Source: Microbulbifer sp. VAAF005 (lineage in GTDB: Bacteria > Pseudomonadota > Gammaproteobacteria > Pseudomonadales > Cellvibrionaceae). Taken from it: a stretch of 64,000 nt of DNA. The DNA lies in assembly GCF_030012985.1 (NCBI RefSeq), contig NZ_CP120233.1, positions 2,215,001 to 2,279,000 of the forward strand, written 5' to 3'. The position numbers and the translations under genes are program-made. Below, piece after piece: positions 1 through 8,739 of this stretch. Numbering within the stretch: position 1 is the first letter of the stretch; each line of letters starts with the position of its first letter. Below the pieces are notes generated by a model. That model had not been told where the DNA came from and made no database searches. It worked only from the letters and a program-made list of their open reading frames with translations.

Positions 1-929
1 TCTTCGTCGCTCTTGCTGCTGCCCCAGGAGAACCAACCTCCATCGCTGTCCTCTTCATCAGAAGCATGAGCACGATCTTCATCGTAAGTGACATAAAAAA
101 GACCGATATCGGAATCTTCACGGTGCAAGCGATAGGCACCTGAATTAACGGCATGAGCGACAGTGGCCCAGGCCCGCTCCATTTCCAATCCCATCGCGAT
201 ATAGGGCTCGTGACCAACGGGCTCTCTCAATTGGACCTTAAGGTCACTGTTACCAATAGCCTGGGCTACCAGAGATGCAGTCGCAGCTGCAGTTTCAGAT
301 GCCAGGGCTGTAGACATTTCATCGATCATCCAGCCTTCACGCTCAGGGCTGGAGGAACGCTCTGGCCAATTGACACTACCACCAACCGGGGCAGATGAAG
401 GGACGGAAAGGTGGCGCACATGGACTTCTGTAGTATCCGGTTGAACACCAGTTTCCACCTGCAATCGATACTTGTCTTTAGTATCCGGGCTCTCCTTAAA
501 GGCCATCCACGCAGTTTCCATAACCCCCGCGCTGGCATCTGACATTTCTATACGCAAGCCTGAGCTCCGAAGGAATTGGTGCAACTGGGGCCACACTTCT
601 TCGGGAGGCTGGGATACCAGCACCCAGCGATTCGCGCCGAGTTTTTGAATTTTCACTCTTTCCAGACCCGCATTTACGGAAATCGCCAGTGGGCGCGGAA
701 CTTCAAAACTACCTTGGGCCAGCTGCTCCCCTGCAATCTGGGGAATCTCATAAAGCTCCTCCTGGTGCTTGGTATTAACACCTTCAGGTATCCTTAGAGG
801 AGTCAGGCTATCGGCATGCTGGTAATCATTACTGCGATCGCGGAAATAGCCATCGTTGCCGAACACACCGCACCCTGCCAGCGTAATACTGGAGATAAAG
901 AGCCCGGCTCCAACGGTCAATTTTTTCAT
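1..929 (-). CDS. bamC: BamC, outer-membrane assembly lipoprotein (3' end outside window)
   Basis: BamC (NlpB) is an accessory lipoprotein of the BAM complex that inserts beta-barrel proteins into the outer membrane. The protein starts MKKLTVGAGLFISS and has a lipobox ending in AGC, with the lipidated Cys near residue 20. The following segment (GYFRDRSNDYQHADSLTPL, then RIPEG) resembles the N-terminal region of BamC that contacts BamD. About 309 residues are visible and the frame is still open at base 1; the last residues seen are rich in Asp, Ser and Trp. It lies directly downstream of dapA on the same strand with a 34-base gap, the arrangement known for dapA-bamC in enterobacteria and pseudomonads, so co-transcription is likely. 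The assignment rests on the lipobox, the position and the N-terminal pattern. Confidence 0.88.
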   Translation of the reverse strand, partial: MKKLTVGAGLFISSITLAGCGVFGNDGYFRDRSNDYQHADSLTPLRIPEGVNTKHQEELYEIPQIAGEQLAQGSFEVPRPLAISVNAGLERVKIQKLGANRWVLVSQPPEEVWPQLHQFLRSSGLRIEMSDASAGVMETAWMAFKESPDTKDKYRLQVETGVQPDTTEVHVRHLSVPSSAPVGGSVNWPERSSSPEREGWMIDEMSTALASETAAATASLVAQAIGNSDLKVQLREPVGHEPYIAMGLEMERAWATVAHAVNSGAYRLHREDSDIGLFYVTYDEDRAHASDEEDSDGGWFSWGSSKSDE

Positions 930-963
930 TAAAGCTATCCTGGTTAATTCTCAGTTCGCGGAT

Positions 964-1839
964 TTAGAGTACACCGGCACTACGCAGAGCTTCGCGCACT
1001 GTCCCGTGGTGCTCAGGGGATAGACTCGTCAACGGCAGGCGTATTCCACCGTCGACACGGCCCATCTCCCGGAGAGCCCATTTCACCGGTATCGGGTTGG
1101 ACTCCAAAAACAGCACTTTGTGCAATATTTGTATTCGCTGGTCAATTGTCCGCGCAGTCACCGCATCACCGGCCAGCGCCGCTTCACACATTTGGGCCAC
1201 TGCTGCGGGGGCCACATTAGCGGTTACACTAATATTTCCATGACCACCCAGTAACATTAGTTCAACCGCAGTACTGTCGTCGCCAGAGTAAACGGCAAAC
1301 CCTTCGGGCAGAGTATCTATTAAAACCTTAGCCCGCTCCAAATCACCGGTGGCCTCCTTGATGCCTACGATATTGCCGACCAACGCCAGGCGCTGTACCG
1401 TTTCCGGCAGCATATCTACTGCTGTGCGGCCGGGAACATTGTAGAGAATTTGGGGAATGGAGACAGCTTTGGCCACCGCACGATAGTGCTGGTAGAGGCC
1501 TTCTTGGGTGGGCTTATTGTAATAAGGTGTAACCAGCAGGCAGGCATCTGCACCACATCGGGCGGCATTCTCTGTAAGGTCAATCGCTTCAGAAGTAGAG
1601 TTTGCGCCAGTTCCAGCAATCACTGGCACTCGACCTGCCACTTGGTCCACAACACGTCGAATAACCTCAATATGCTCATTGAAGTCCAAGGTTGCAGATT
1701 CACCGGTAGTCCCCACCGCAACCAGTGCTCGGGTCCCCTGCTCGATATGCCACTCAACGAGGTTGTGCAGACTGTCCCAATCCGGGCTTCCGTCTGCGTA
1801 CATTGGGGTGGCCAGGGCCACCATACTACCGGTTAACAT
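964..1839 (-). CDS. dapA: 4-hydroxy-tetrahydrodipicolinate synthase
   Basis: DapA condenses pyruvate with aspartate semialdehyde, the first committed step of the diaminopimelate/lysine pathway, in the cytoplasm. The sequence has GTTGES with Thr44, ILYNVPGR with Tyr133, and the Schiff-base lysine in VGIKEATGD at residue 161. These match the E. coli numbering exactly when the ATG at 1839 is used. A GTG six bases upstream (1845) is in frame, but it overlaps the AAGGAG ribosome binding site, which sits 5 bases before the chosen ATG. At 291 residues it has the usual family length. It lies between lpxL (upstream) and bamC (downstream) on the same strand. Confidence 0.97.
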   Translation of the reverse strand: MLTGSMVALATPMYADGSPDWDSLHNLVEWHIEQGTRALVAVGTTGESATLDFNEHIEVIRRVVDQVAGRVPVIAGTGANSTSEAIDLTENAARCGADACLLVTPYYNKPTQEGLYQHYRAVAKAVSIPQILYNVPGRTAVDMLPETVQRLALVGNIVGIKEATGDLERAKVLIDTLPEGFAVYSGDDSTAVELMLLGGHGNISVTANVAPAAVAQMCEAALAGDAVTARTIDQRIQILHKVLFLESNPIPVKWALREMGRVDGGIRLPLTSLSPEHHGTVREALRSAGVL

Positions 1840-1931
1840 CCTCACTCCTTATTTTTTGCACTCCACCCGGAATACCACCGCCAGAGTCAGTTCAGTATGT
1901 TACTTAGGCCAGGGTATCTGCGCCAGTGCGA

Positions 1932-2897
1932 CTAGCTCGCCACTCTTTTGCGTTTCTTTTTCTTTTTGCGTACCCCGTGATACACGTTTTCTGCCCCTTC
2001 AGGACGGGTCTTAAAACGGCGATGCACCCACATGTATTGTTCTGGGGCCTCGCGAATACGCGCTTCGATAAACTGGTTCACCAAAATGGCATCTTGCAGC
2101 TCATCTCCCGAAGGGATCTGATCAATAGGATCGTAAATCTTCAAACGGTAACCTGAGCCATCATCCAGTCGTGTCACCACATAGGGCACCACTTTGGCCT
2201 TGCCGACCCTGGCGAACCGTGAGGTTCCCGTAACAGTCGCCGCCGGAACATCGAAGAAAGGAGCAAAGATCCCCTGCTTAATCCCGTAATCCTGGTCTGG
2301 AGCATACCAGACCGCACGCCCGCGCTGCAGGGCTCGCAATACCCCGCGCACATCTTTACGCTGATAAACACTGCCATTCTCAGTATGGCGCTCTCGCCCT
2401 TTGCGCTGCATGTAGTCATAAACCGGATTTTTGTGCGGCCGATACATGCCATCGAGAGTAATACTCATCCCCATCATGGCGGCGCCGATTTCCAGGGTAG
2501 TGAAATGCATGGCCATCAGGAGAACGCCCTGGCCTTGGGCCTGGATGGCCTGCAGGGCTTCCAGCCCTTCAAAGGTAAAGCGTTTCCGTAGCCACGCTGC
2601 AGAGCGAAACCAGGCCATGCCGGTTTCCATCAAGGCGATACCGCTGGACTCAAAATTACGCCTAAGAAGCTCAGCTCGCTCATCTTCCCCCAGCTCGGGG
2701 AAGCACAGCGCCAGATTGCGTTCAGCAATCGTGCGCCGGCTGGTAGCTACTCTTAGCATTAGGCGGCCAAACGCACGGCCCATGGCCAACTGCCAGTGAT
2801 AGGGCAATTGCGCGATCAAAAACCATAGTGCAAAAAGCAGCCAGGTCAGCCAGTAGCGAGGGTGCAGCAGCGCCGCGCGAAATCGGGGTTTTTCCAT
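1932..2897 (-). CDS. lpxL: Lipid A lauroyl (acyl-ACP) acyltransferase, LpxL/HtrB family
   Basis: This enzyme adds a secondary acyl chain to Kdo2-lipid IVA at the inner membrane. The N-terminal segment (ALLHPRYWLTWLLFALWFL) is the membrane anchor and is close to that of E. coli LpxL. The catalytic H-x4-E motif is His131-x4-Glu136 in AMHFTTLEIG. ALMETGMAWF, VWYAPDQDYG and the near-terminal QYMWVHRRFKTRPEG are further LpxL family blocks. At 321 residues it is slightly longer than E. coli LpxL because of a C-terminal tail of about 20 residues ending KKKKKRKRVAS, which the core fold does not need. LpxL is favoured over LpxM by these blocks, but the acyl chain used cannot be read from sequence. Confidence 0.9.
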   Translation of the reverse strand: MEKPRFRAALLHPRYWLTWLLFALWFLIAQLPYHWQLAMGRAFGRLMLRVATSRRTIAERNLALCFPELGEDERAELLRRNFESSGIALMETGMAWFRSAAWLRKRFTFEGLEALQAIQAQGQGVLLMAMHFTTLEIGAAMMGMSITLDGMYRPHKNPVYDYMQRKGRERHTENGSVYQRKDVRGVLRALQRGRAVWYAPDQDYGIKQGIFAPFFDVPAATVTGTSRFARVGKAKVVPYVVTRLDDGSGYRLKIYDPIDQIPSGDELQDAILVNQFIEARIREAPEQYMWVHRRFKTRPEGAENVYHGVRKKKKKRKRVAS

Positions 2898-3003
2898 CAG
2901 ATCTATATCAGGGTGTGGCGCCGAGGCGCAACCTAAGTCGGTTGAAAACGACGTAGTATACCCTATGCGAAGAGAGCGGGGACCGCGTAACTGCCACAGG
3001 AGG

Positions 3004-3237
3004 TCAGTGCCTTAACAGGGTGTCCAACTCATCCACTGCGACACACCAATCCGAATCATCCAAGATGGCATTCTCCAGGAACTCTCGCTGCCCATCACTC
3101 CAGAAGGAAGCGGCGGAAAGCTTCTCATGGCGGTGCAAATAGTGCGTGACCAGAAATTCATGGATCTGTGCATCTTCAGACGCCAGCCCCAACTGGGAAA
3201 ACAGGTCCTTCAGTGTGTGATGTCCAGTAGTTTCCAT
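3004..3237 (-). CDS. DUF2789 family small protein
   Basis: This is a 77-residue cytoplasmic protein without signal peptide or membrane segment. The pattern HTLKDLFSQLGLASEDAQI at the start, FWSDGQREFLENAI in the middle and the DWCVAVDELDTLL end match the DUF2789 family as I remember it; no function is established for that family. The gene stands alone between lpxL and the aldo/keto reductase on the same strand, with non-coding gaps of over 100 bases on both sides, so it probably has its own promoter. No catalytic residues are apparent. Confidence 0.75.
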   Translation of the reverse strand: METTGHHTLKDLFSQLGLASEDAQIHEFLVTHYLHRHEKLSAASFWSDGQREFLENAILDDSDWCVAVDELDTLLRH

Positions 3238-3386
3238 AACGATTACCGCTATCTATTCTGGCAGCCATATTTTCATGGCGACTACCCCAATTATAGTTGG
3301 GCAGCCCCTGATTCATTCCGCATTATTCCTTCAGGATTTTCAGAGGCATCGCAGGCTTTCATCAATAGAATTCAGCCTTTGCCCAT

Positions 3387-4429
3387 TTAGGGCGCCGGGT
3401 TGGGATTCCCCTGGTGTATAGCTTCGATAGCCGCTAATTGCTCACTGTCCAGGGTAATTTCAACGCTGGAAATATTGGAACGCAATTGCTCGATAGTTGT
3501 GGCGCCAATGATATTTGAAGTGACAAATGGCTGCTGATTCACGAATGCCAGTGCCATCTGCGCCGGGTTCAGGCCAAACTCCCGGGCCAAATCCACATAG
3601 GCCTGGGTCGCAGCCAGGGTTCGCTCTCCAGCGTAGCGCTGAAAGCGATCATAGCGGGTAAGTCGTGCACCCTCAGGCTTCCTTCCCCCCAGATACTTGC
3701 CCGAAAGAACCCCAAATGCGAGGGGGAGTACGCCAATAGGCCACACCTCTCGCGAATAGCAATTTCAGCGCAGCCAACTTCAAAAGCCCTGTTTAAAAGA
3801 CTGTAGGGGTTTTGAATCGATACAATCCTTGGCTTCCCGTAGGCAATCGACTGTTGCAGGTACTCAAACATACCCCAGGGGGTCTCATTGGAAACACCGA
3901 TATGACGAACCTTGCCCTGTTCGACCAACTCCTCGAGTGCGCCCAATGTTTCAGCTAAAGACACACCATCGTCGCTGCCGTGGGTATAGTCCAGGCGCCC
4001 GAAGAAATTAGTTTGCCTTTCAGGCCAGTGGACCTGGTAGAGGTCGATATAGTCAGTGCGCAACCGTTTTAAGGAATCATCACAAGCCTGCAAAATCTGC
4101 TCTTGGTTCAGACGGGGACCCGAGCGAATATGGCCGACACCTGAATTGGCGGCACTACGGCCCGCCACTTTAGTTGCGACAACAACCTGGTGCCTGCCTC
4201 CTCGTGTAGCCAACCAGTTACCGATATATTCCTCGGTTCGGCCCTGTGTTTCTGGCCGTGGCGGTACGGGATACATTTCCGCACAATCAATAAAGTTAAC
4301 CCCCTGAGATATTGCATAGTCGAGCTGCTCAGCGGATTCAGCTTCATTATTCTGTTCACCATAAGTCATGGTGCCCAGGCAGATCTGGCTGACCTTAAGG
4401 TTGGTGGTGCCGAGTTGGCGATACTCCAT
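3387..4429 (-). CDS. NADP-dependent aldo/keto reductase, Tas-like (reading frame broken)
   Basis: The protein is an aldo/keto reductase of the Tas/YajO type, predicted to reduce aldehydes or ketones with NADPH. The first frame (from 4429) carries MEYRQLGTTNLKVSQICLGT, the active-site block NFIDCAEMYPVPP with Asp and Tyr, the lysine in VVATKVAG, and VHWPERQTNFFG, which is typical of Tas. It then runs out of frame at LAYSP. The second frame resumes with LAFGVLSGKYLGG and continues to the normal C-terminus NPNPAP. The break lies in a run of five G at 3722-3726 (plus strand); six would restore a continuous 347-residue protein of usual family length. A one-base sequencing deletion is the simplest explanation, because both halves are otherwise well conserved; a real recent pseudogene cannot be excluded. 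Confidence 0.88.
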
Positions 4430-4501
4430 TGAAGAGCCCCCATAAACCGAAAAACCGGATTATGCAGCTTTGCTAGGAAGAGTTGTAGGAATGCGTTACG
4501 G

Positions 4502-4533
4502 AAGGGGAAACGGGACTCCCAAATGGAGTCCCG
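4502..4533 (-). terminator. Probable terminator of fabV
   Basis: Eight bases past the fabV stop there is a perfect 9-bp inverted repeat, CGGGACTCC / GGAGTCCCG, with a 5-base loop. On the minus strand it is followed by TTTCCCCTT, a weak U tract. The position and stem support a rho-independent terminator, although the tract is poor. Confidence 0.6.
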
Positions 4534-4540
4534 CATAAAA

Positions 4541-5719
4541 TCAGCCGAATTTGGTATCTACCATGGGTGAGGTGTCTGCATCGTAATCAATGCCATCAAC
4601 ACCAAATCCAAACAGCTTGAGGAAATCCGCCTGATAGCCCTTGAAGTCAGTCAAGTCAAACAGGTTCTCAGCAGTTACCTCTGGCCACAACTTTTCGATC
4701 TTCGCCTGGGTCTCAGGGCGCAGCTCTTTCTCGTCCATACGTAAACGGTTCACATCATCGAGACGTGGAGTATCGGTATAGAGCCCCTCAGTGTAGAGGC
4801 GGTATAGCTGTTCGATACAGCCCTCATGAGTCCCCTCTTCTTTCATGATTTTGTACGCAAGAGAGATATAGAGTGGCATTACCGGAATAGCAGAGCTGGA
4901 TTGGGTAACCAGCGCCTTCAAAACAGCAACGTTAGCCGCAGCCTTACCGTTATCGGTGATCGCTTTTGCCGCGCGATCAAGATCTTCTTTAGCTTTACCG
5001 ATAGTCGCGTGACCATAAATCGGCCAGGTCAACTTTTCACCGATATAGGTATAAGCCACAGTTTTGCAGTTATCAGCCAATACCCCGGCATCACCGAGGG
5101 CCTGCATCCACAGTTCCCAGTCTTCACCACCCATAACCTTGACGGTATTTGCGATCTCTTCGTCGCTGGCCGGCTCCAAAGTAATATCGGAGATCTCCAG
5201 CTTGTCAGTGTTCAGATTCTTGGCAGTGTAAGATTTGTTAATAGGCTTGAGTACAGAGCTATACAGCTCACCGCTTTTCGGATCTGTGCGACGCGGGGAT
5301 GCCAAGCTGTAAACCACGAGATCAACCTGACCTAGGTCTTCTTTGATCATCTCTACAGTCTGGGCTTTCACCTCATCAGAAAAAGCATCGCCATTGATAC
5401 TCTTTGCGTAAAGCCCCGCTTTGTGGGCCTCCTGCTCAAAAGCTGCGGAATTGTAATAACCCGCAGAAGCCGTGCGCTTTTCAGTAGGCGGCTTCTCGAA
5501 GAAAACACCCAGGGTACTTGCGCCGCAACCAAAAGCAGCTGTAATTCGTGACGCCAGGCCGTAGCCTGTGGAGGCACCTATCACCAGTACCTTTTTGGGC
5601 CCTTTTTCAACCGCTGGCTGGGACTGAATATACTCAATCTGCTCGCGTACGTTAGCAGCGCAGCCCTGCGGGTGGGCATTGGTACAAATAAAACCGCGTA
5701 CTTTCGGCTGGATGATCAT
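4541..5719 (-). CDS. fabV: Enoyl-[acyl-carrier-protein] reductase (NADH), FabV
   Basis: FabV performs the last reduction of the fatty acid elongation cycle and replaces or complements FabI; this class is naturally tolerant of triclosan. The start ([20 protein letters not shown]) is diagnostic of the family. [17 protein letters not shown] is the Rossmann nucleotide-binding loop. The catalytic pair Tyr235-x8-Lys244 in [11 protein letters not shown] has the spacing of eight specific to FabV rather than the six of FabI. At 392 residues it is full length. It is followed by a stem-loop terminator at 4502-4533 and diverges from a thioesterase gene across a 480-base spacer. Confidence 0.97.
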   Translation of the reverse strand: MIIQPKVRGFICTNAHPQGCAANVREQIEYIQSQPAVEKGPKKVLVIGASTGYGLASRITAAFGCGASTLGVFFEKPPTEKRTASAGYYNSAAFEQEAHKAGLYAKSINGDAFSDEVKAQTVEMIKEDLGQVDLVVYSLASPRRTDPKSGELYSSVLKPINKSYTAKNLNTDKLEISDITLEPASDEEIANTVKVMGGEDWELWMQALGDAGVLADNCKTVAYTYIGEKLTWPIYGHATIGKAKEDLDRAAKAITDNGKAAANVAVLKALVTQSSSAIPVMPLYISLAYKIMKEEGTHEGCIEQLYRLYTEGLYTDTPRLDDVNRLRMDEKELRPETQAKIEKLWPEVTAENLFDLTDFKGYQADFLKLFGFGVDGIDYDADTSPMVDTKFG

Positions 5720-6199
5720 CCTTACAGTCTCTCCCTTCGTCTTTTGGGAATCGTTGTTACCTGATTACAGATACGCTGGTGGCGCTCCGGAGAACTATCA
5801 ACCCAAGGTCGAGAGTGCGACGCCTGGGTCAGGTTCGTGGGCCATTCTAATCTCTGTCGCCGAGGAGTCCCATAGCGGTATTTCCCACAATCGATAGATG
5901 ACGTCCAAAATATCTACTATCCCGGCCAAAGCGCCACATCCTGCTCAAAACCCAAACAGGAAATCGATATTTCCTGACTTTCCTGCACATAAAAGGGGCT
6001 ACAGTGATTAATGTCGCGCCAAGCCGGTGCCACAAAAGGGCTAATTGACATATTTCCACAGGAAAATTCATCAACCGCGCTTTTTCTGGCTTGGCACGCT
6101 GTATGCAGTCTCACCAGTGAAGGAAGCTTTTCGCTGTCATACAGCAAGCCAGGGATGGCTCGAGCGTTGTTAAACCTGTAGTAAGTTAGGAAGGTCAGA
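5720..6199. promoter_or_regulatory. Divergent intergenic region fabV / thioesterase with a 20-bp inverted repeat
   Basis: These 480 bases contain no convincing gene; the short frames on the minus strand lack family features or ribosome binding sites. They must hold the divergent promoters of fabV and the thioesterase gene. At 5957-5976 stands CAGGAAATCGATATTTCCTG, which has perfect 8-bp arms around CGAT and is a candidate operator. Its regulator is not identifiable from the window. Confidence 0.45.
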
Positions 6200-6628
6200 G
6201 TGAAATACTATTCGCGACACTGTGTGAAACCCGGAGACCTCAATCCCGCCCAGCGCCTGTTTGGCGGACAGCTACTGTCCTGGATTGATGAGGAAGCAGC
6301 AATCTTTGCCGGCTGCCAGATGGGTACTCCAATGCTGGTCACCAAACTGATGTCGGAAATTGACTTCGTCAGCTCCGCTTGCTGCGGTGATGTGGTGGAG
6401 TTTGGATTCGAGGTGGTTGGTATCGGCCAAACCTCGCTCACAGTCCACTGCGAGGTTCGCAACAAACAGTCACAACAGCTGATTGTGCAAGTGGACCAAA
6501 TTGTTTTTGTCGCGCTGGACGCAAATGGCAAGCCCACCCCTCACGCAAAGGCCGGCATGTCCCTGGAACAGGCCCGAATTGTTACTCAACAAGAGCGGGA
6601 GGTTCGCGAGCGCAGAATTGCCAGCTGA
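6200..6628 (+). CDS. Acyl-CoA thioesterase, hotdog fold (YciA/BFIT type)
   Basis: A 142-residue single-hotdog protein predicted to hydrolyse acyl-CoA thioesters in the cytoplasm. The pattern CVKPGDLNPAQRLFGGQLLSW followed by IDEEAA is the hallmark of the acyl-CoA hydrolase family, in which the Asn and the downstream Asp/Glu region form the active site. SEIDFVSSACCGDVVEFGFE matches the second conserved strand region. The start is a GTG at 6200 preceded by AGGAAGG at 5 bases; no ATG fits. It is the first gene of a plus-strand run with miaE (79-base gap). Substrate chain length cannot be inferred. Confidence 0.88.
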   Translation: MKYYSRHCVKPGDLNPAQRLFGGQLLSWIDEEAAIFAGCQMGTPMLVTKLMSEIDFVSSACCGDVVEFGFEVVGIGQTSLTVHCEVRNKQSQQLIVQVDQIVFVALDANGKPTPHAKAGMSLEQARIVTQQEREVRERRIAS

Positions 6629-6707
6629 CTCTACCCCGGAGCAATAACGCCTAAGAGCAGTGACACGGTGGCGGTATACTGACGCTTTGCACTAACCGCC
6701 ATCGACT

Positions 6708-7280
6708 ATGTTTGCACTGCGATTTCACACCCCCAAACCCTGGGCTCAAGTGGTGCTCGCCGACTTTGATCGATTCCTGCAGGACCATGCTGCCGCAGAG
6801 AAAAAGGCCTCCGGCATGGCGGTATCCATGTTCTCCCACTATCCCGACAAGCCCGTTTTAGTGGAAGCCATGATCAACCTGGCACTGGAAGAAATGAACC
6901 ACTTCCGCCAGGTTATCAAGATTATGCATGATCGAGGGATCTACCAGGCACCGGATGCGAAAGATCCGTATATCAACACCCTGCGCCAACTGATTCGCCA
7001 GGGGCCAGATGAATACTTGATGGACCGCCTGCTCACCGCAGCGATCATCGAAGCGCGGGGGTGCGAGCGCTTTGGACTGGTGGCTGAGGCACTGCCATCT
7101 GGCCCCCTGAAGACCTTCTACCAGGTCATCACCGATAGTGAAGCTCGCCACCACGAACTATTTGTCGAACTCGCCCTGGAGTACTTTCCCCGCGAAAAAG
7201 TGGAAGCGAGGCTATCTGAATTACTCGACGAGGAAGCCGCGATTACTGCCGCACTCCCACACCGCGCGGCATTGCATTAG
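6708..7280 (+). CDS. miaE: tRNA-(ms2io6A37) hydroxylase MiaE
   Basis: MiaE is a non-haem di-iron monooxygenase that hydroxylates the isopentenyl group of ms2i6A at position 37 of tRNAs reading UNN codons. The ferritin-like di-iron ligand helices are visible: LALEEMNHFRQV (E-x2-x-H pattern), AIIEARGCERF and SEARHHELFVELA. The start MFALRFHTPKPWAQVV and the length of 190 residues fit the family in Pseudomonas and relatives. It follows the thioesterase on the same strand; the ribosome binding site is weak. Confidence 0.93.
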   Translation: MFALRFHTPKPWAQVVLADFDRFLQDHAAAEKKASGMAVSMFSHYPDKPVLVEAMINLALEEMNHFRQVIKIMHDRGIYQAPDAKDPYINTLRQLIRQGPDEYLMDRLLTAAIIEARGCERFGLVAEALPSGPLKTFYQVITDSEARHHELFVELALEYFPREKVEARLSELLDEEAAITAALPHRAALH

Positions 7281-7366
7281 CGGACCGTAATTCAACGCAA
7301 TTCCTATTCCCCTCCAATGGTGTATCCTGGCGCCAATCTCTAGCCCGACGTAGAGGCGCCAAACAT

Positions 7367-8104
7367 ATGCAGATTTTCCTTCGCCAACACTGGTTCCGCC
7401 TGTTCTTATTGACCACATTTGCCATTACCTGGGCCTGGTCTGCCTGGAACCCCCTGCACCCCGATGACTGGTTGCTTGAGAACTATCTGGTATTTGCCGC
7501 TCTACCGGTCATTTTGATCAGTGCACGGAGTTTTCCCTTATCGAATATCTCCTATACATTGATCACCATCTTCATGTGCCTTCATGTGATCGGCTCTCAC
7601 TATACCTATGCCGAAACGCCTTTTGGCTACACCTTGCAGGAATGGCTGGGCTCCGATCGCAATATGTACGACCGCCTGGTGCATTTCAGCTTTGGCCTTC
7701 TCCTGGCCTACCCGGTGCGAGAGGTTCTTGTGCGCCTGGCTCAGCTGCGTGGATTCTGGGCCTATTTCTTCCCGGTAGACGTGACTTTTGCGCTCTCATC
7801 AATCTACGAAATCATCGAGTGGCAAGCGGCAAAAGCTGTCTCTCCAGAATTGGGCGCAGCCTTCCTCGGCTCTCAGGGAGACATCTGGGATGCGCAGAAA
7901 GACATGCTGCTAGCGGGGCTCGGCTCTATCACCACTATGCTGGTGGTACTCGCCCTGAACCTGTGGTTGAACTCCAACGCCTGGAGTGAGATTCGCAACA
8001 GTCTTAAGGCCCCCCGGGTGACAGCGCCCTGGGAGAAACCCGATTGCGCCACTGGTGGAGTAATCGACGCGGCTAGAGTCCACCCCTATTTGGACAATGC
8101 ATGA
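7367..8104 (+). CDS. DUF2238 (YjdF-like) inner-membrane protein
   Basis: A 245-residue integral membrane protein with about six hydrophobic helices (roughly residues 10-25, 35-52, 58-78, 105-120, 130-150 and 185-205). The conserved blocks HVIGSHYTYAETPFG, DRLVHFSFGLLLAYPVRE and SSIYEIIEWQ, with several His, Glu and Asp residues inside or next to helices, match the DUF2238/YjdF family, whose function is not established. The last 19 bases overlap the 3' end of the convergent Lrp-family regulator gene, so the two transcripts are antisense at their ends. Confidence 0.85.
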   Translation: MQIFLRQHWFRLFLLTTFAITWAWSAWNPLHPDDWLLENYLVFAALPVILISARSFPLSNISYTLITIFMCLHVIGSHYTYAETPFGYTLQEWLGSDRNMYDRLVHFSFGLLLAYPVREVLVRLAQLRGFWAYFFPVDVTFALSSIYEIIEWQAAKAVSPELGAAFLGSQGDIWDAQKDMLLAGLGSITTMLVVLALNLWLNSNAWSEIRNSLKAPRVTAPWEKPDCATGGVIDAARVHPYLDNA

Positions 8105-8562
8105 TTAAGTGGTAGACGGGTTGTCTGCTTCATCGTCTCCATAACAAAACTGGAGCTGACATCAAACAGGTCGGCTTTGATCAGTTCCTTATAGAGACGA
8201 TCGTAGCCAGGCATATCGGTGACTACCGCTTTGATCAGATAGTCCAAATCTCCACTCATACGATGGACCTCAAGAATTTCAGCCACCCCCTGTACCAATT
8301 CGCTAAAACGGGCGGCCCACTGATCATTGTGCTGGTTGGTACGAATTGAAATATAGACCGTCAGCGGCAAGTTCAGTTTTTGCTGATCGAGGAGGGTAAC
8401 CCTGTCGCAAATCACCCCCTCACTCTCAAGACGCTGAATGCGGCGCCAGCACGCCGACTTGGACATCCCAACCCGCTCGGCAATATCCCCCACTGACAGG
8501 GTCGCATCAGCCTGCAACAGCTCGAGTATTGCCCTATCCAGTTTGCTTAATCCTTCAGTCAT
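8086..8562 (-). CDS. Lrp/AsnC family transcriptional regulator
   Basis: This is a 158-residue feast/famine regulator. The N-terminal winged-helix region (LDRAILELLQADATLSVGDI, then AERVGMSKSACWRRIQRLE) is the AsnC helix-turn-helix. The C-terminal RAM/AsnC ligand-binding domain covers about residues 70-150 (EVHRMSGDLDYLIKAVVTD). Two adjacent starts exist, GTG at 8565 and ATG at 8562; the ATG has GGGGA seven bases upstream and is chosen. It diverges from a class V PLP enzyme with 177 bases between, the usual arrangement for a local Lrp-type regulator and its amino acid metabolic target, so control of that neighbour is a reasonable inference. Confidence 0.93.
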   Translation of the reverse strand: MTEGLSKLDRAILELLQADATLSVGDIAERVGMSKSACWRRIQRLESEGVICDRVTLLDQQKLNLPLTVYISIRTNQHNDQWAARFSELVQGVAEILEVHRMSGDLDYLIKAVVTDMPGYDRLYKELIKADLFDVSSSFVMETMKQTTRLPLNHALSK

Positions 8563-8739
8563 CACTCAGTCCCCGCCTCGCCCAATCATACAAAATAACG
8601 CTTTATGGCACAGTTTTACGGTTTATATCTTATTATCGGCACATTCATTCATAAAATACACAATAAAAGATACAAGTAGAGACATTGTTTCAAGCATTCG
8701 GGACTAAAGTGAGCCCCACAAAACAGGGGAAAGGAAATC

